Source: Mucilaginibacter polytrichastri
GTDB taxonomy: Bacteria; Bacteroidota; Bacteroidia; Sphingobacteriales; Sphingobacteriaceae
NCBI RefSeq assembly: GCF_001911425.1
Contig: NZ_MPPL01000001.1
Span: forward strand, 5,666,982-5,730,981
Length of the DNA: 64,000 nucleotides
Reading direction: 5' to 3'
A program made the translations under genes and the position numbers. Position 1 is the stretch's first letter. Every line of letters starts with the position of its first letter. Positions 16,236 to 24,964 of this stretch are shown piece by piece. A model generated the notes under the pieces. That model made no database searches. It had not been told where the DNA came from and saw only the letters and a list, made by a program, of their open reading frames with translations.

Positions 16236-17159
16236 TTACGCAGTGATAATCTCAAACTTGGTAAGATTTACAAATTGCTGTACACGTGCTGCAACTTCAC
16301 CGGCACTTAGGTTTTTAATTTTTTCGGTACCAAATTTCTCCACGCAAAAAGATGCCAGCGCCGAACCGTAAATGATGGCATTTTTCATATTGTCGAAATT
16401 AACAGTTCCGGCTTTAGCCATATAACCAATAAAGCCGCCCGCAAAAGTATCGCCGGCACCAGTTGGGTCAAACACTTCTTCGAGCGGTAAAGCCGGGGCC
16501 GAAAATATTTTACCCTCGCCAAATAACAGGGCGCCATGCTCTCCTTTTTTAATGATGAGGTATTTTGGGCCCATGGTTAAAATTTTGTTGGCAGCTTTGG
16601 CTAAAGAATATTCGCCGGATAGTTGGCGGGCCTCGGCATCATTGATGGTAAGTACATCAACCAGCTTAATTGTTTCCAATAAATCGTCCATTGCTATGTC
16701 CATCCAAAAGTTCATGGTGTCCATCACAATTAATTTGGGGCGATTTTTTAATCTTTTTATTACCGTTTGCTGCACTTGTGGTGTTAAATTACCCAGCATT
16801 AAATATTCGCAGTCCTGGTAATTCGCCGGAATGATCGGATCGAAGTCTGCAAGCACATTTAGCTCAGTAATCAGCGTATCGCGGCTGTTCATATCGTTAT
16901 GATATTTGCCGCTCCAGAAGAAAGATTTTTCCCCCGCCTTAACTTGAAGGCCTTCGGTATCAATATGATGACTGCCAAAATTGGCTATCGACTCTGCCGG
17001 GAAATCATCACCAACAACGGCTACAATCTTTACCTTATCATAGAAATATGATGCCGCAAGGCTTGCATAGGTGGCTGCCCCGCCAACAATTTTATCAGTT
17101 TTACCAAAAGGTGTTTCAATTGCGTCAAACGCCACAGTACCAATAACTAACAGACTCAT
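16236..17159 (-). CDS. PfkB-family sugar/nucleoside kinase
   Basis: I set the start at the ATG at 17159 (MSLLVIGTVAFDAIETPFG), the normal N-terminus of the family; the upstream open frame runs into the tRNA promoter region. The 307-residue protein shows the GGAATYAS substrate-side motif and the C-terminal DPTGAGDTFAGGF signature with the catalytic Asp and anion hole. Substrate cannot be deduced; ribokinase-like enzymes phosphorylate sugars or nucleosides. The gene is followed by its own terminator and diverges from tRNA-Asn. Confidence 0.9.
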   Translation of the reverse strand: MSLLVIGTVAFDAIETPFGKTDKIVGGAATYASLAASYFYDKVKIVAVVGDDFPAESIANFGSHHIDTEGLQVKAGEKSFFWSGKYHNDMNSRDTLITELNVLADFDPIIPANYQDCEYLMLGNLTPQVQQTVIKRLKNRPKLIVMDTMNFWMDIAMDDLLETIKLVDVLTINDAEARQLSGEYSLAKAANKILTMGPKYLIIKKGEHGALLFGEGKIFSAPALPLEEVFDPTGAGDTFAGGFIGYMAKAGTVNFDNMKNAIIYGSALASFCVEKFGTEKIKNLSAGEVAARVQQFVNLTKFEIITA

Positions 17160-17246
17160 GAAAAAATATTTTAATTTTTTTTTGTGCAAATATTGTGAAA
17201 TTAACGGAGAAATTATACTTTTGCACCACTCCAAACGGAAAACGAT

Positions 17247-17320
17247 TCCTGAGTAGCTCAGCTGGTTAGAGCATCTGACTGTTAATCAGAGGGTCGCTGG
17301 TTCGAGCCCAGCCTCAGGAG
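17247..17320 (+). tRNA. tRNA-Asn (anticodon GTT)
   Basis: A 7-bp acceptor stem (TCCTGAG / CTCAGGA), a D-arm (AGCTCAGCTGGTTAGAGC), an anticodon arm CTGA-CTGTTAA-TCAG with anticodon GTT, and a TTCGAGC T-loop are all present. G17320 is the discriminator base; CCA is not encoded. The integrase gene 215 bp downstream makes this the probable attachment site of the island. Confidence 0.97.
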
Positions 17321-17321
17321 C

Positions 17322-17350
17322 AAAGCCCCCACATGCCTGTGGGGGCTTTT
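17322..17350 (+). terminator. Terminator of tRNA-Asn
   Basis: AAAGCCCCCACA and TGTGGGGGCTTT pair as a 12-bp stem with a TGCC loop and end in TTTT. Confidence 0.9.
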
Positions 17351-17389
17351 ATTTCTAAAAAATGGCCTTTTTGATGCAATTAAAGCATA

Positions 17390-17411
17390 TTTTCATTATA
17401 ATAAATGAAAA
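17390..17411. repeat. Short inverted repeat upstream of integrase
   Basis: TTTTCATT and AATGAAAA are perfect arms around ATAATA in an AT-rich region between the tRNA terminator and the integrase. It may be a recombinase arm site or a regulatory site. Nothing else stands out in 17351-17534. Confidence 0.35.
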
Positions 17412-17534
17412 TTTCTCCATCTGAACGATCAGAGGCAATTACTTCAATATTTCAATTTCGCATCAATTTTTGTTGAATTTCACGAATGACTGCCACAAAT
17501 GTGCGACAGAATTTTCGTGGTTAATTATTGAGTT

Positions 17535-18851
17535 ATGGCCACTTTAAGCGCTAAAGTTTTTAAGCACCACAAAAAAGCAGATGGTACTTACAATGTTAAA
17601 ATTTACATCTATCACAATTCCGTTCGATCCTATATGGATACGGAGCACTACGTCACTGACAAACAACTAAAGAAAGATTTGCAGATTAAAGACACGTTCT
17701 TGCTTTCAATACTTAACAGGACATTGGACGATTACAGAAAGGCTATTAGTGATCTTGGTGCACGCCTTGATCTACTAGATGCACATTCGTTAAAAGATTA
17801 TCTTCAAAAAAAAGAGGACGGAATTAACTTCCTTGGATTTTGCCAAATTCATATTGACCAATTAAAGGCAAACGGCCAGGTAAAGAGTGCTGCGAATTAT
17901 AACACGCTGCGAAATCACTTGGTAGATTTTTTTGAAGGTGACCGATTCCAGATATCCGATATATCTGTTCCTGTCATAAAGGCTTTTGTTCGATTTCTAA
18001 GCTCAAAAAGAAAGGTAATTCGAAAGAATCAATTTGGCAAGCCATACGAATTTCAAGCTAAAGGCGCTGCCGCTGGTAGCATATCGAATTATTTAAGAGA
18101 TTTTAGCGGGTTCTTTACCGCAGCGATCCATTACTATAACAAGCCCGCATTAGGATATAACCCAATTTCATACAATCCTTTTTTGGAATTCAGGTCAATA
18201 GAAAGACCTGAAACCAAAAAAAGGAATATAGATGTTGAACAAATTATTAAAATCAGAGATTGTCGCCCAGAGGAAAGTAGCCGTGCTGAACTCGCGCGAG
18301 ACATGTTTATGCTGTCTTTCTACCTTTGTGGAATTAATGCGGTTGATATTTATCAGGGAAGCTACATAATTAACGAGGGCAGGCTGGAATACAACAGGTC
18401 GAAAACTAAAGGCAAGAGAAAAGATAATGCGTTCATAAGCATCAACATCCCTCCTGAAGCAATGTCTTTAATATTGAAATATAATGGTAAACTCTCTAAA
18501 CGTTATGCTACGATTACGAATTTCAATAAAGCATTAAGCAAAGGCATGAAAGTTATTTGTGATTTAACCGGCTTATCAGGAGTTACGTTTTATTGGGCAC
18601 GCCATTCTTTTGGCAATTTAGCCCGTAATAAATGCCGGAAATCCAAAGACGACGTGGCGCTGGCGCTTAACCACGTCGATCAGGGTCGAAAAACGACCGA
18701 CATCTATTTGGAAAAGGACTGGAGTATAGTGGATGAAGTACAAGCCTCGGTTATCAAGCTGCTTAGGATACAACCAATCCTATCAGAGGGTGAACGCGTT
18801 GGTATCAGAACCATTATTTTCAAAGACATTAGATTACCCCAGTTGTTTTGA
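17535..18851 (+). CDS. Tyrosine recombinase (island integrase)
   Basis: The 438-residue protein has a Bacteroidota-type N-terminal Arm-DNA-binding domain, a SAM-like core-binding domain (about 95-200) and a phage-integrase catalytic domain. Catalytic residues visible are Arg356-His357 in WARHSFGNLAR and the nucleophile Tyr391 in TTDIYLEKDW. The usual box I Arg is absent (FYLCGINAVDIYQ), a known feature of IntDOT-like Bacteroidota recombinases. Its place next to tRNA-Asn indicates site-specific integration there. Confidence 0.92.
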   Translation: MATLSAKVFKHHKKADGTYNVKIYIYHNSVRSYMDTEHYVTDKQLKKDLQIKDTFLLSILNRTLDDYRKAISDLGARLDLLDAHSLKDYLQKKEDGINFLGFCQIHIDQLKANGQVKSAANYNTLRNHLVDFFEGDRFQISDISVPVIKAFVRFLSSKRKVIRKNQFGKPYEFQAKGAAAGSISNYLRDFSGFFTAAIHYYNKPALGYNPISYNPFLEFRSIERPETKKRNIDVEQIIKIRDCRPEESSRAELARDMFMLSFYLCGINAVDIYQGSYIINEGRLEYNRSKTKGKRKDNAFISINIPPEAMSLILKYNGKLSKRYATITNFNKALSKGMKVICDLTGLSGVTFYWARHSFGNLARNKCRKSKDDVALALNHVDQGRKTTDIYLEKDWSIVDEVQASVIKLLRIQPILSEGERVGIRTIIFKDIRLPQLF

Positions 18852-19467
18852 CAGCTGCTGATTCAGCTGTAAATATACCTTTGTTGTATATTAAAGACCC
18901 AAGTCGTTCAAACTTGGCTCCCATCGAACAAGTCTAATGTAGCAAGCAAACTTATCCTTACTAATTGGTAAGAATGAGTTTTGTACAGATCAACGGTTTT
19001 AGAGATTTCAGGACTTTTTTTTACAATTAAAGTCCTGAAATCAATATCCCTATGAACCGTAGCATCTCTAATTCACCGCATCAAAAATTCAATGGTTGTT
19101 ATTATAATGCCGATGGCACGGCTTTGCTCGGTCGCCAACTGCAGCCGCTGGGAATCCATGAGACTGAGGATCGCCGGCTACTTGGCAGATCAAAAGCGGA
19201 AGAACCTGATGTGATTTTAGGGATTTTGCCTTGCTATCCGATATCCGGCTCCAGTTGAGGAAAAGGAGCAGGTTATATGCTTTTGCTCGCAGGTTAAAGA
19301 AATAATTGATAAAAGCGGCGCACATTATCAGCATAAAGAATGCTTTTGGCTAACGCAATAATAGATTTGGCTAAACCATTACCGTGCCGGACAGGCAATT
19401 TTGTACCATTAACTCATACAATGATGGAAGTTAAAATAACACATTGTTCTATTAAATAAAGGTACAT
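18852..19467. other. Gene-poor junction with a remnant of a duplicated regulator tail
   Basis: No gene can be supported; short frames here lack family features. Sequence near 19286-19330 (AGGTTAAAGAAATAATTGATAA, then GCGGCGCACA) resembles the end of the AraC remnant at 24850-24895 and its downstream bases, so it is probably the tail of a deleted AraC gene. The right part is the promoter region of the hydrolase at 19468 and includes a 19-bp repeat. Confidence 0.45.
19341..19359 (+). promoter_or_regulatory. 19-bp upstream repeat, copy A
   Basis: TGCTTTTGGCTAACGCAAT recurs exactly at 20462-20480. Downstream, TTGTACCATTAACTCATACAA (19401 onward) matches 20522 onward with few changes. In copy A the second block is followed by a short vestigial frame beginning ATGATGGAAGTTAAAATAAC that resembles the start of the SDR gene. 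This suggests a duplicated promoter, possibly a binding site for the adjacent AraC regulator. Confidence 0.6.
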
Positions 19468-20430
19468 ATGAAACGCATTAGCAAAATCGGGATTTTAATT
19501 ATGACACTTTTTTCCTTTTCTAAAGTGCAGTCGCAAGTAGTTAGCGACAAAGCAACTTACACCGATACTTCCTATACTACAGGTTCGGTTATTTCAAAAG
19601 ACGGCACTAAAATCGGTTACCGGCAGTACGGGCATGGTACGCCATTGGTTATTGTGCAGGGGGCAATGGGTGTGGCCTATAACTACGATCAACTGGCTAA
19701 AGCACTGGCCGCGGGTTTTACGGTTTACGTTCCAGACAGACGGGGAAGAGGGCTGAGCACGCTGGAATACACGCCACAATATACCATTCAAAGGGATGTG
19801 GAAGACCTGCAAAGCATCTTAGAAAAAACGCAGGCGCACCTGGTTTTCGCGTTGAGTTCCGGGGCGATCATTACGCTGGAGGCTTGTAAGGTTTTGCCAG
19901 CTATCCAAAAAGTAGTATTGTATGAGCCGCCATTTTATGTCAAAGGGGTTCCAACCAAAAATATTGACCGTCTGAATCAAGAAGTTGCTGAAGGAAAACT
20001 GGCTTCGGCCATGGTTACCATTTTCAGAACGATAAAAGTCGGTCCGCCGGTATTCGCTTATATCCCAAGGCCCGTGCTTACCTTTTTAGTAAAAAGGCCG
20101 CTCGAACTTGAGCAAAAAAATGGCCCCGGCAAATACGAGTATTATAGCAAACTGATCCCCTCCATTCGCTATGATGCGAAGATCGTACTGGAACGGGGCG
20201 GCGAGATCAAAACCTACCATTCAGTTAACCAGCCCATATTATTATTAGGAGGAACTAAAAGTCCGAAGTACCTCCAATTATCGCTTGATTCTTTGCAAAA
20301 GATCCTTCCGAACGGCAGCCGGAAAATATTTAAAGGGCTTGACCATTCCGGCCCATGGAATAAAGATAAAGGCGGCAGTCCGGAACTCGTTGCAAATGCT
20401 ATCATTGAATATTTTAAAAAATTAAATTAA
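19468..20430 (+). CDS. Exported alpha/beta hydrolase
   Basis: A signal peptide (MKRISKIGILIMTLFSFSKVQS) precedes an alpha/beta hydrolase fold of about 295 residues. VPDRRGRGLS marks strand beta4, ALSSGA is the nucleophile elbow with the catalytic Ser, and GLDHSGPW carries the late His. The substrate is unknown. The gene has a promoter block in common with the SDR gene downstream (repeat at 19341 and 20462), so the two are probably controlled together, likely by the AraC regulator at 21332. Confidence 0.85.
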   Translation: MKRISKIGILIMTLFSFSKVQSQVVSDKATYTDTSYTTGSVISKDGTKIGYRQYGHGTPLVIVQGAMGVAYNYDQLAKALAAGFTVYVPDRRGRGLSTLEYTPQYTIQRDVEDLQSILEKTQAHLVFALSSGAIITLEACKVLPAIQKVVLYEPPFYVKGVPTKNIDRLNQEVAEGKLASAMVTIFRTIKVGPPVFAYIPRPVLTFLVKRPLELEQKNGPGKYEYYSKLIPSIRYDAKIVLERGGEIKTYHSVNQPILLLGGTKSPKYLQLSLDSLQKILPNGSRKIFKGLDHSGPWNKDKGGSPELVANAIIEYFKKLN

Positions 20431-20461
20431 AACGGGAGATTTAATGGTCCGCACATTTCGT

Positions 20462-20480
20462 TGCTTTTGGCTAACGCAAT
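20462..20480 (+). promoter_or_regulatory. 19-bp upstream repeat, copy B
   Basis: Exact copy of the TGCTTTTGGCTAACGCAAT block found at 19341. It lies 64 bp upstream of the SDR start codon; the second conserved block at 20522 runs up to that codon. Confidence 0.6.
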
Positions 20481-20544
20481 CGTGTAATCGGTTAATCATC
20501 AATCTTGCCAACCAGTTAAGTTTGTATCATTAAATTATACAACC

Positions 20545-21330
20545 ATGAAATTAAAAAACAGCACCATACTCATCACAGGCGGTAGCAGTGGCATAGGGCT
20601 TGAATTCGTAAAACAATTGATAGCTCAGCAACCTGAAGCCATCCTGATCACTGGAAGGGATATTTCCCGCCTGGAACAAGTCAGGCAGCAATACCCGCAG
20701 GTACACATTTTTCAGAGCGATGTCAGCGATCCTAAAGCCATTATGCAATTAGCGGAAACAACCATAGCGCAATTCCCTAAACTCAATATCCTCATCAATA
20801 ATGCAGGGGTTATGCGTAACATCAACCTGTTGGATAACATCGCGGATCAGCAGAGCATCACTGCCGAGATCGACATCGACCTTGCCGGCCCCATTTTAAT
20901 GGTGCAGCAATTTCTGCCGCACTTACTCACTCAGTCGTCAGCTGCTATTATCAACGTCACATCGGGCCTGGCTTTTGTTCCTTTCCCGATCTCACCAATT
21001 TACAGTGCCGCAAAGGCAGGACTGCGGGCCTATACCCGTGTGCTACGCCTGCAACTGAAGTCTACCAAAGTCAAGGTGTTCGAACTCGCCCCGCCAAGTA
21101 CGGAAACTCCGTTGCAAAAAGATTTTACAGGACTGGTGGACAGCAGCCACAACATGGCTGTGGACAAAATGATCGGCATCGCTATTAAAGGTTTGTTAAA
21201 CGATCAGCTGGAGATCAAACCGGGGTTTTCAAAAGTGCTCAAATTCATGAGCAGGCTGATGCCAGATTTTATCCTCAATTTTTTAGACAAAACGCTGCAA
21301 AAAACGCGGTCGAAAAACTTACATTCGTAG
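20545..21330 (+). CDS. SDR-family oxidoreductase (DltE-like)
   Basis: A 261-residue short-chain dehydrogenase. The Rossmann motif TGGSSGIG (residues 11-18), the NNAG motif, the catalytic Ser in NVTSGLAFV and the YSAAK catalytic Tyr-Lys pair are all present. The sequence around PPSTETPLQKDF and the C-terminus is like the DltE/YdfG-type SDRs often found beside AraC regulators. The stop codon is one base from the start of the AraC gene, indicating translational coupling. Confidence 0.9.
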   Translation: MKLKNSTILITGGSSGIGLEFVKQLIAQQPEAILITGRDISRLEQVRQQYPQVHIFQSDVSDPKAIMQLAETTIAQFPKLNILINNAGVMRNINLLDNIADQQSITAEIDIDLAGPILMVQQFLPHLLTQSSAAIINVTSGLAFVPFPISPIYSAAKAGLRAYTRVLRLQLKSTKVKVFELAPPSTETPLQKDFTGLVDSSHNMAVDKMIGIAIKGLLNDQLEIKPGFSKVLKFMSRLMPDFILNFLDKTLQKTRSKNLHS

Positions 21331-21331
21331 T

Positions 21332-22270
21332 ATGAGCAGTGCTGCACCATACAGGGTAAAGACCATTACCGAGTTTCACAGGCTGAATAGCCTGCCCGGA
21401 CCGCTGCATCCGCTCGTTAGCCTGGTAGACTATGCCATGATCCGCCATCCGCAGGAACGAAGCGGGTTAAGTGTAGTATTCGATTTTTATTCGATCTCGA
21501 TCAAGCGGGGGCTGAACTATAAAATGATCTATGGCCAGCAATCCTATGACTTTGATGAGGGCATCCTGTTTTTTTTGGGCCCTGGCCAGGTGCTGAGAGT
21601 TGAGGTAAACGAATATGCAAACAATGAGCCTTCCGGTTGGTTGCTGCTGCTGCACCCTGATTTTTTAGCTAACACGGCCCTGTCGAAAAATATCAGGCAA
21701 TATGGTTATTTTGGCTATTCGGCCAATGAAGCGCTTTTCTTGTCCGAGCGGGAAGAGCAAACTGTGAATGGATTGATCAGTCATATCCAGCAGGAATGCG
21801 AGGCTTATACCGACAGGTTTTCAAAGCAGATCATCGTGGCTGAACTCGAAGCTCTGTTTGGCTATGCAGACCGTTTCTATCATCGTCAATTCATCACCCG
21901 CGAAAGCGGCAGCCACCAGGTGCTTGGCCGCCTGGAAACTTTACTCGACAAGTATTTCAGCAGCGGAGAACAGTTGCTTCATGGTATTCCCACGGTTCAG
22001 TCTGTAGCCGAAACACTCCACATGTCCCCTAATTACCTGAGCGGCCTGCTGAAAACACTTACCGGCTTGAACACCCAGCAACATATCCATGAAAAACTCA
22101 TCGCGGCTGCGAAACTTAAACTATCTAATACCGATCAGACAGTGAGTGAGATCGCTTATAGCCTCGGTTTCGAACATGTGCCGTCCTTCAGCAAATTATT
22201 TAAGCAAAAAACCAGGCAATCACCCGTCGCGTTCAGGCAGGGTTTCCAAAATGGCTTTACGGAAAACTAA
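21332..22270 (+). CDS. AraC-family transcriptional regulator
   Basis: The 312-residue protein has an N-terminal cupin-like sensing half and a C-terminal AraC domain with two helix-turn-helix units (VAETLHMSPNYLSGLLKTLTG and VSEIAYSLGFEHVPSFSKLF). It is coupled to the SDR gene upstream and probably controls it and the hydrolase at 19468 through their common promoter block. A decayed second copy of its C-terminus lies at 24697-24867, evidence that this module has been duplicated. Confidence 0.93.
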   Translation: MSSAAPYRVKTITEFHRLNSLPGPLHPLVSLVDYAMIRHPQERSGLSVVFDFYSISIKRGLNYKMIYGQQSYDFDEGILFFLGPGQVLRVEVNEYANNEPSGWLLLLHPDFLANTALSKNIRQYGYFGYSANEALFLSEREEQTVNGLISHIQQECEAYTDRFSKQIIVAELEALFGYADRFYHRQFITRESGSHQVLGRLETLLDKYFSSGEQLLHGIPTVQSVAETLHMSPNYLSGLLKTLTGLNTQQHIHEKLIAAAKLKLSNTDQTVSEIAYSLGFEHVPSFSKLFKQKTRQSPVAFRQGFQNGFTEN

Positions 22271-22320
22271 TTTAACGTGACTTCAGTTTCACTGGCTTAT
22301 AACAATTAAGATTTAAATAA

Positions 22321-22349
22321 AAAAGGGAGCTAAGAATAGATCCCTTTTA
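22321..22349 (+). terminator. Terminator after AraC gene
   Basis: AAAAGGGA and TCCCTTTT pair around a 12-base loop; a modest AT-flanked stem just downstream of the AraC gene. It could act in both directions. Confidence 0.6.
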
Positions 22350-22485
22350 AGCTAATCGCTGGACAGCATGAGCATGTGTCCTATTAGCCTAGCCATTTTA
22401 AAGGTAATAACTTCATACAGCTATTAAAACATTTGTCATGAACAACGGAAAAAGGTCAATGAAAACTTGTTTATGCCATCTTATA

Positions 22486-23967
22486 TTATTTCGGCAGATT
22501 ACTTTTATAAAACTGTTGGAAATAAACTTTTACTTTTTCCCAATCGGCCACGATAGCTGCAATATAACCATCAGGGCGTATAATCACCCAGCCTTTATCA
22601 ATGCCGTAAGCACTAACAATTGCCTTATCATTACTGTTTACAATTTTTATCCCTTCTATAGTTTCCACCGGTGCTTTATCGTTAATAACCAGGACTCTCC
22701 ATTGCGTTCCTTTCAATTGATCAGATAACCATGTTCTATCAGCTAATTCAACGTCAGGGGCGCGGTCTCCGGCTTGTAATTTGCTTTCCGTGTCGTTGCT
22801 TTTTACAGTTAATGGGCTATCCCGATAATTGAGGTTAAGCTGGGTCGTGTCACTTGTGGCTAAGGTTTCAAAGGCTCCCTTACCCGCTGTGGCAGCTTTT
22901 AACATCACTTGCTGACGTTCGGAGGTAGTCCTAAGTAGCCAGTCAGCAATCGGTATGCGTTCCTCCGCGTAGGTATTTAATAGATCATCACCTGCCTCTC
23001 CATGAATCACTGCCGCCAGTTTCCAGCCCAGGTTATAAGCATCCTGAATGCCGGTGTTCATCCCCATGCCTCCAGCTATAGAATGCACGTGTGCGGCATC
23101 TCCGGCAATAAAGGCATTACCTACACGGTATTGTTCTGCCCGGCGGACATTTACTCGGTAAATAGATTGCCACGTGCTATTAGTAAAAGAAACACCCTCC
23201 ATTTGCGTGCGTTCCTTAAAAAGCTGTCTAAAGCCTTCCAGCGTAGGTATTGGTACATTACCATCGTTATCTCGCGGCACAACGGCCTGCAACTGCCAGC
23301 TATTGCTACCCTTAAATGGGAATAAAGCGAATGCCAGACCAAATTCCGGACTAAGCCAGTTGTACCAGGCATCAGGCTTAAAACCTTCCACTTCAACATC
23401 ACCCACCCAGAGTTGCTCTTCCTGATGGGTTTCGCCCACAAAATTGATTCCAAGCTTTTTGCGGGTAGTGCTTTTTCCGCCGTCGCAGGCAATCATATAA
23501 TCACAGGTCAATTCCTCTGTCCAGTTGGGGTTTTCCAGTCGGCAAGTGAAGCCGTTATCTATTTGGGTAAATTCAATTAATTCGGTAGCCCATTCCACAT
23601 TTACTCCCAACTCGGCCAGTTTATGGCGCAAGGCTTCCTCAACTTGGTATTGCGGGAGCAATAAGACTTTAGGATATTTTGTGTCTTCGCGGGGGATTGT
23701 GTTGCGTGGCGTTTCACCAATGAATTGGTTGCCGCTAAATTTGCGGTACGGCAGCTCGGTATGGCCTAATGGCATTAATTTGTCCGCTATACCAAGCTCG
23801 TTTAGTATTTCAAGGCTTCTGGGTTGCAATGCTTTGGCGCGTGAGCCACTAGGTGGTAATACTGAGCGTTCAATTATCCGATAGTTAATGTTACGTCTTG
23901 CCAATTCACAGGCTAATGTAAGGCCTACGGGACCGGCACCGATTATGAGGACAGTAGTATGGTTCAT
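22486..23967 (-). CDS. FAD-dependent aromatic monooxygenase (PheA/TfdB-like)
   Basis: I start at the ATG at 23967 (MNHTTVLIIGAGPVGLTLA), which places the GxGxxG FAD motif at the N-terminus. The 493-residue enzyme has the DG motif (CDGGKSTTRKKLGI), the second FAD motif (GNAFIAGDAAHVHSIAGGMGMN) and a C-terminal thioredoxin-like domain, the layout of class A flavoprotein hydroxylases. These use NAD(P)H and O2 on aromatic or polyketide substrates; the substrate is unknown. A Crp/Fnr regulator gene lies 70 bp upstream on the same strand. Confidence 0.92.
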   Translation of the reverse strand: MNHTTVLIIGAGPVGLTLACELARRNINYRIIERSVLPPSGSRAKALQPRSLEILNELGIADKLMPLGHTELPYRKFSGNQFIGETPRNTIPREDTKYPKVLLLPQYQVEEALRHKLAELGVNVEWATELIEFTQIDNGFTCRLENPNWTEELTCDYMIACDGGKSTTRKKLGINFVGETHQEEQLWVGDVEVEGFKPDAWYNWLSPEFGLAFALFPFKGSNSWQLQAVVPRDNDGNVPIPTLEGFRQLFKERTQMEGVSFTNSTWQSIYRVNVRRAEQYRVGNAFIAGDAAHVHSIAGGMGMNTGIQDAYNLGWKLAAVIHGEAGDDLLNTYAEERIPIADWLLRTTSERQQVMLKAATAGKGAFETLATSDTTQLNLNYRDSPLTVKSNDTESKLQAGDRAPDVELADRTWLSDQLKGTQWRVLVINDKAPVETIEGIKIVNSNDKAIVSAYGIDKGWVIIRPDGYIAAIVADWEKVKVYFQQFYKSNLPK

Positions 23968-24037
23968 CGTTGTAATGTTTTGTTGATGCAAAATTACCGG
24001 TCGTCCAAGCCGGCACACGATAACAATTGTTAATTAA

Positions 24038-24562
24038 TCACTTCCTATTCCTGATCCGGCTGAGTGAAACGGAAGTGATCCCAAGGAAAGAAGCGATATA
24101 ATGTTGCGGTACCCTGAGGATGATTTCGGGATGATGTTCCAGCAATTCTTTGTACCGCTTTTCCGGGCTGTCTTTAATGCGAGAAACAAAAAGCTTCTGA
24201 TAATGCAATAACCTACTTTCCACAAGTGCGCAATAAGAAGCACGAAAATCTGCATCCTTGGCTTTCCTTTCTTTGAATTCGCTTAAGGGCAAGCTATAAG
24301 CTACGGTTGGCTCTAGGGTTCCCACGCTATACCAACTGGGTTCATTAGAAATAATGGTTTCCATGGATGACACGAAGTTACCTTCAAATCCAAATGACAT
24401 CGTAATTTCTTTGCCATCGTCGGCATTGAACCAACACCTGCAACAGCCGGTTTCGATGAAAAATAACTTTTTGGCCAAAGCACCTTCTTTAACCAATAAC
24501 ACCCTTGCGGGGAATTCTTCCCTTGTACAAATGGATTTTAGACGATCCGTAAAATGCTCCAT
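24038..24562 (-). CDS. Crp/Fnr-family regulator (cyclic nucleotide-binding domain)
   Basis: A 174-residue protein with an N-terminal cNMP-binding beta-roll (VLLVKEGALAKKLFFIETGCC) and a C-terminal end, VPQHYIASFLGITSVSLSRIRN, that retains the recognition helix but is short compared with Crp. This compact type is frequent in Bacteroidota beside redox enzymes. It probably controls the flavin monooxygenase downstream. A 13-bp palindrome, ACTCGT A ACGAGT (24651-24663), lies 89 bp upstream of its start and is a candidate site. Confidence 0.88.
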   Translation of the reverse strand: MEHFTDRLKSICTREEFPARVLLVKEGALAKKLFFIETGCCRCWFNADDGKEITMSFGFEGNFVSSMETIISNEPSWYSVGTLEPTVAYSLPLSEFKERKAKDADFRASYCALVESRLLHYQKLFVSRIKDSPEKRYKELLEHHPEIILRVPQHYIASFLGITSVSLSRIRNRK

Positions 24563-24650
24563 AGAACTAAGTTCGGGAAAATAATAATTCCGGCTACTGA
24601 ATGATCAAGTGCTTTATTTGAGTAAGTCGGTTATTCTGTGCCATCTTTAT

Positions 24651-24663
24651 ACTCGTAACGAGT
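24651..24663. promoter_or_regulatory. Palindrome upstream of Crp/Fnr gene
   Basis: ACTCGT A ACGAGT is a perfect 6-bp inverted repeat with a one-base centre, upstream of the minus-strand regulator gene. Regulatory role is inferred from position only. Confidence 0.35.
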
Positions 24664-24696
24664 TCTTTCGCTTTTTCGTATGACATGGCTCTTAAG

Positions 24697-24867
24697 CATA
24701 TGAAAAACATATCAGCCGCGAAAACGGAACTATCTAATACCTATCAGACAGTGAGTGAGATCGCTTATAGTCTCGGTTTCGAACATGTGCCGTCCTTCAG
24801 TAATTATTTAAACAAAAAACCAGGCGAGGTGAGCAAAAATTGCTTGAAGGCCGGGTTAAAAAAATAA
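24697..24867 (+). pseudogene. Decayed C-terminus of an AraC regulator
   Basis: The DNA is nearly identical to 22085-22230 of the intact AraC gene over the second helix-turn-helix; SNTYQTVSEIAYSLGFEHVPSFS can be read. After that a missing base shifts the frame, and the last 20 residues differ. The N-terminal two thirds are absent. It is a partial duplication of the AraC gene at 21332, or the tail of a paralogue that has been lost. Confidence 0.8.
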
Positions 24868-24964
24868 TTAATAAACGTGGCGCACACCCCAGCACAAGAT
24901 GGCCGGTAGATGTGCACTACGCGTTTTTAATTTTCTTAATTTTTCATTTGTGAATGAATAACAA

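Noticed and set aside
19052..19258. 68-codon open frame after the integrase
   Set aside because: No family features, unusual composition and an overlapping frame of equal quality on the other strand; not supportable as a gene.
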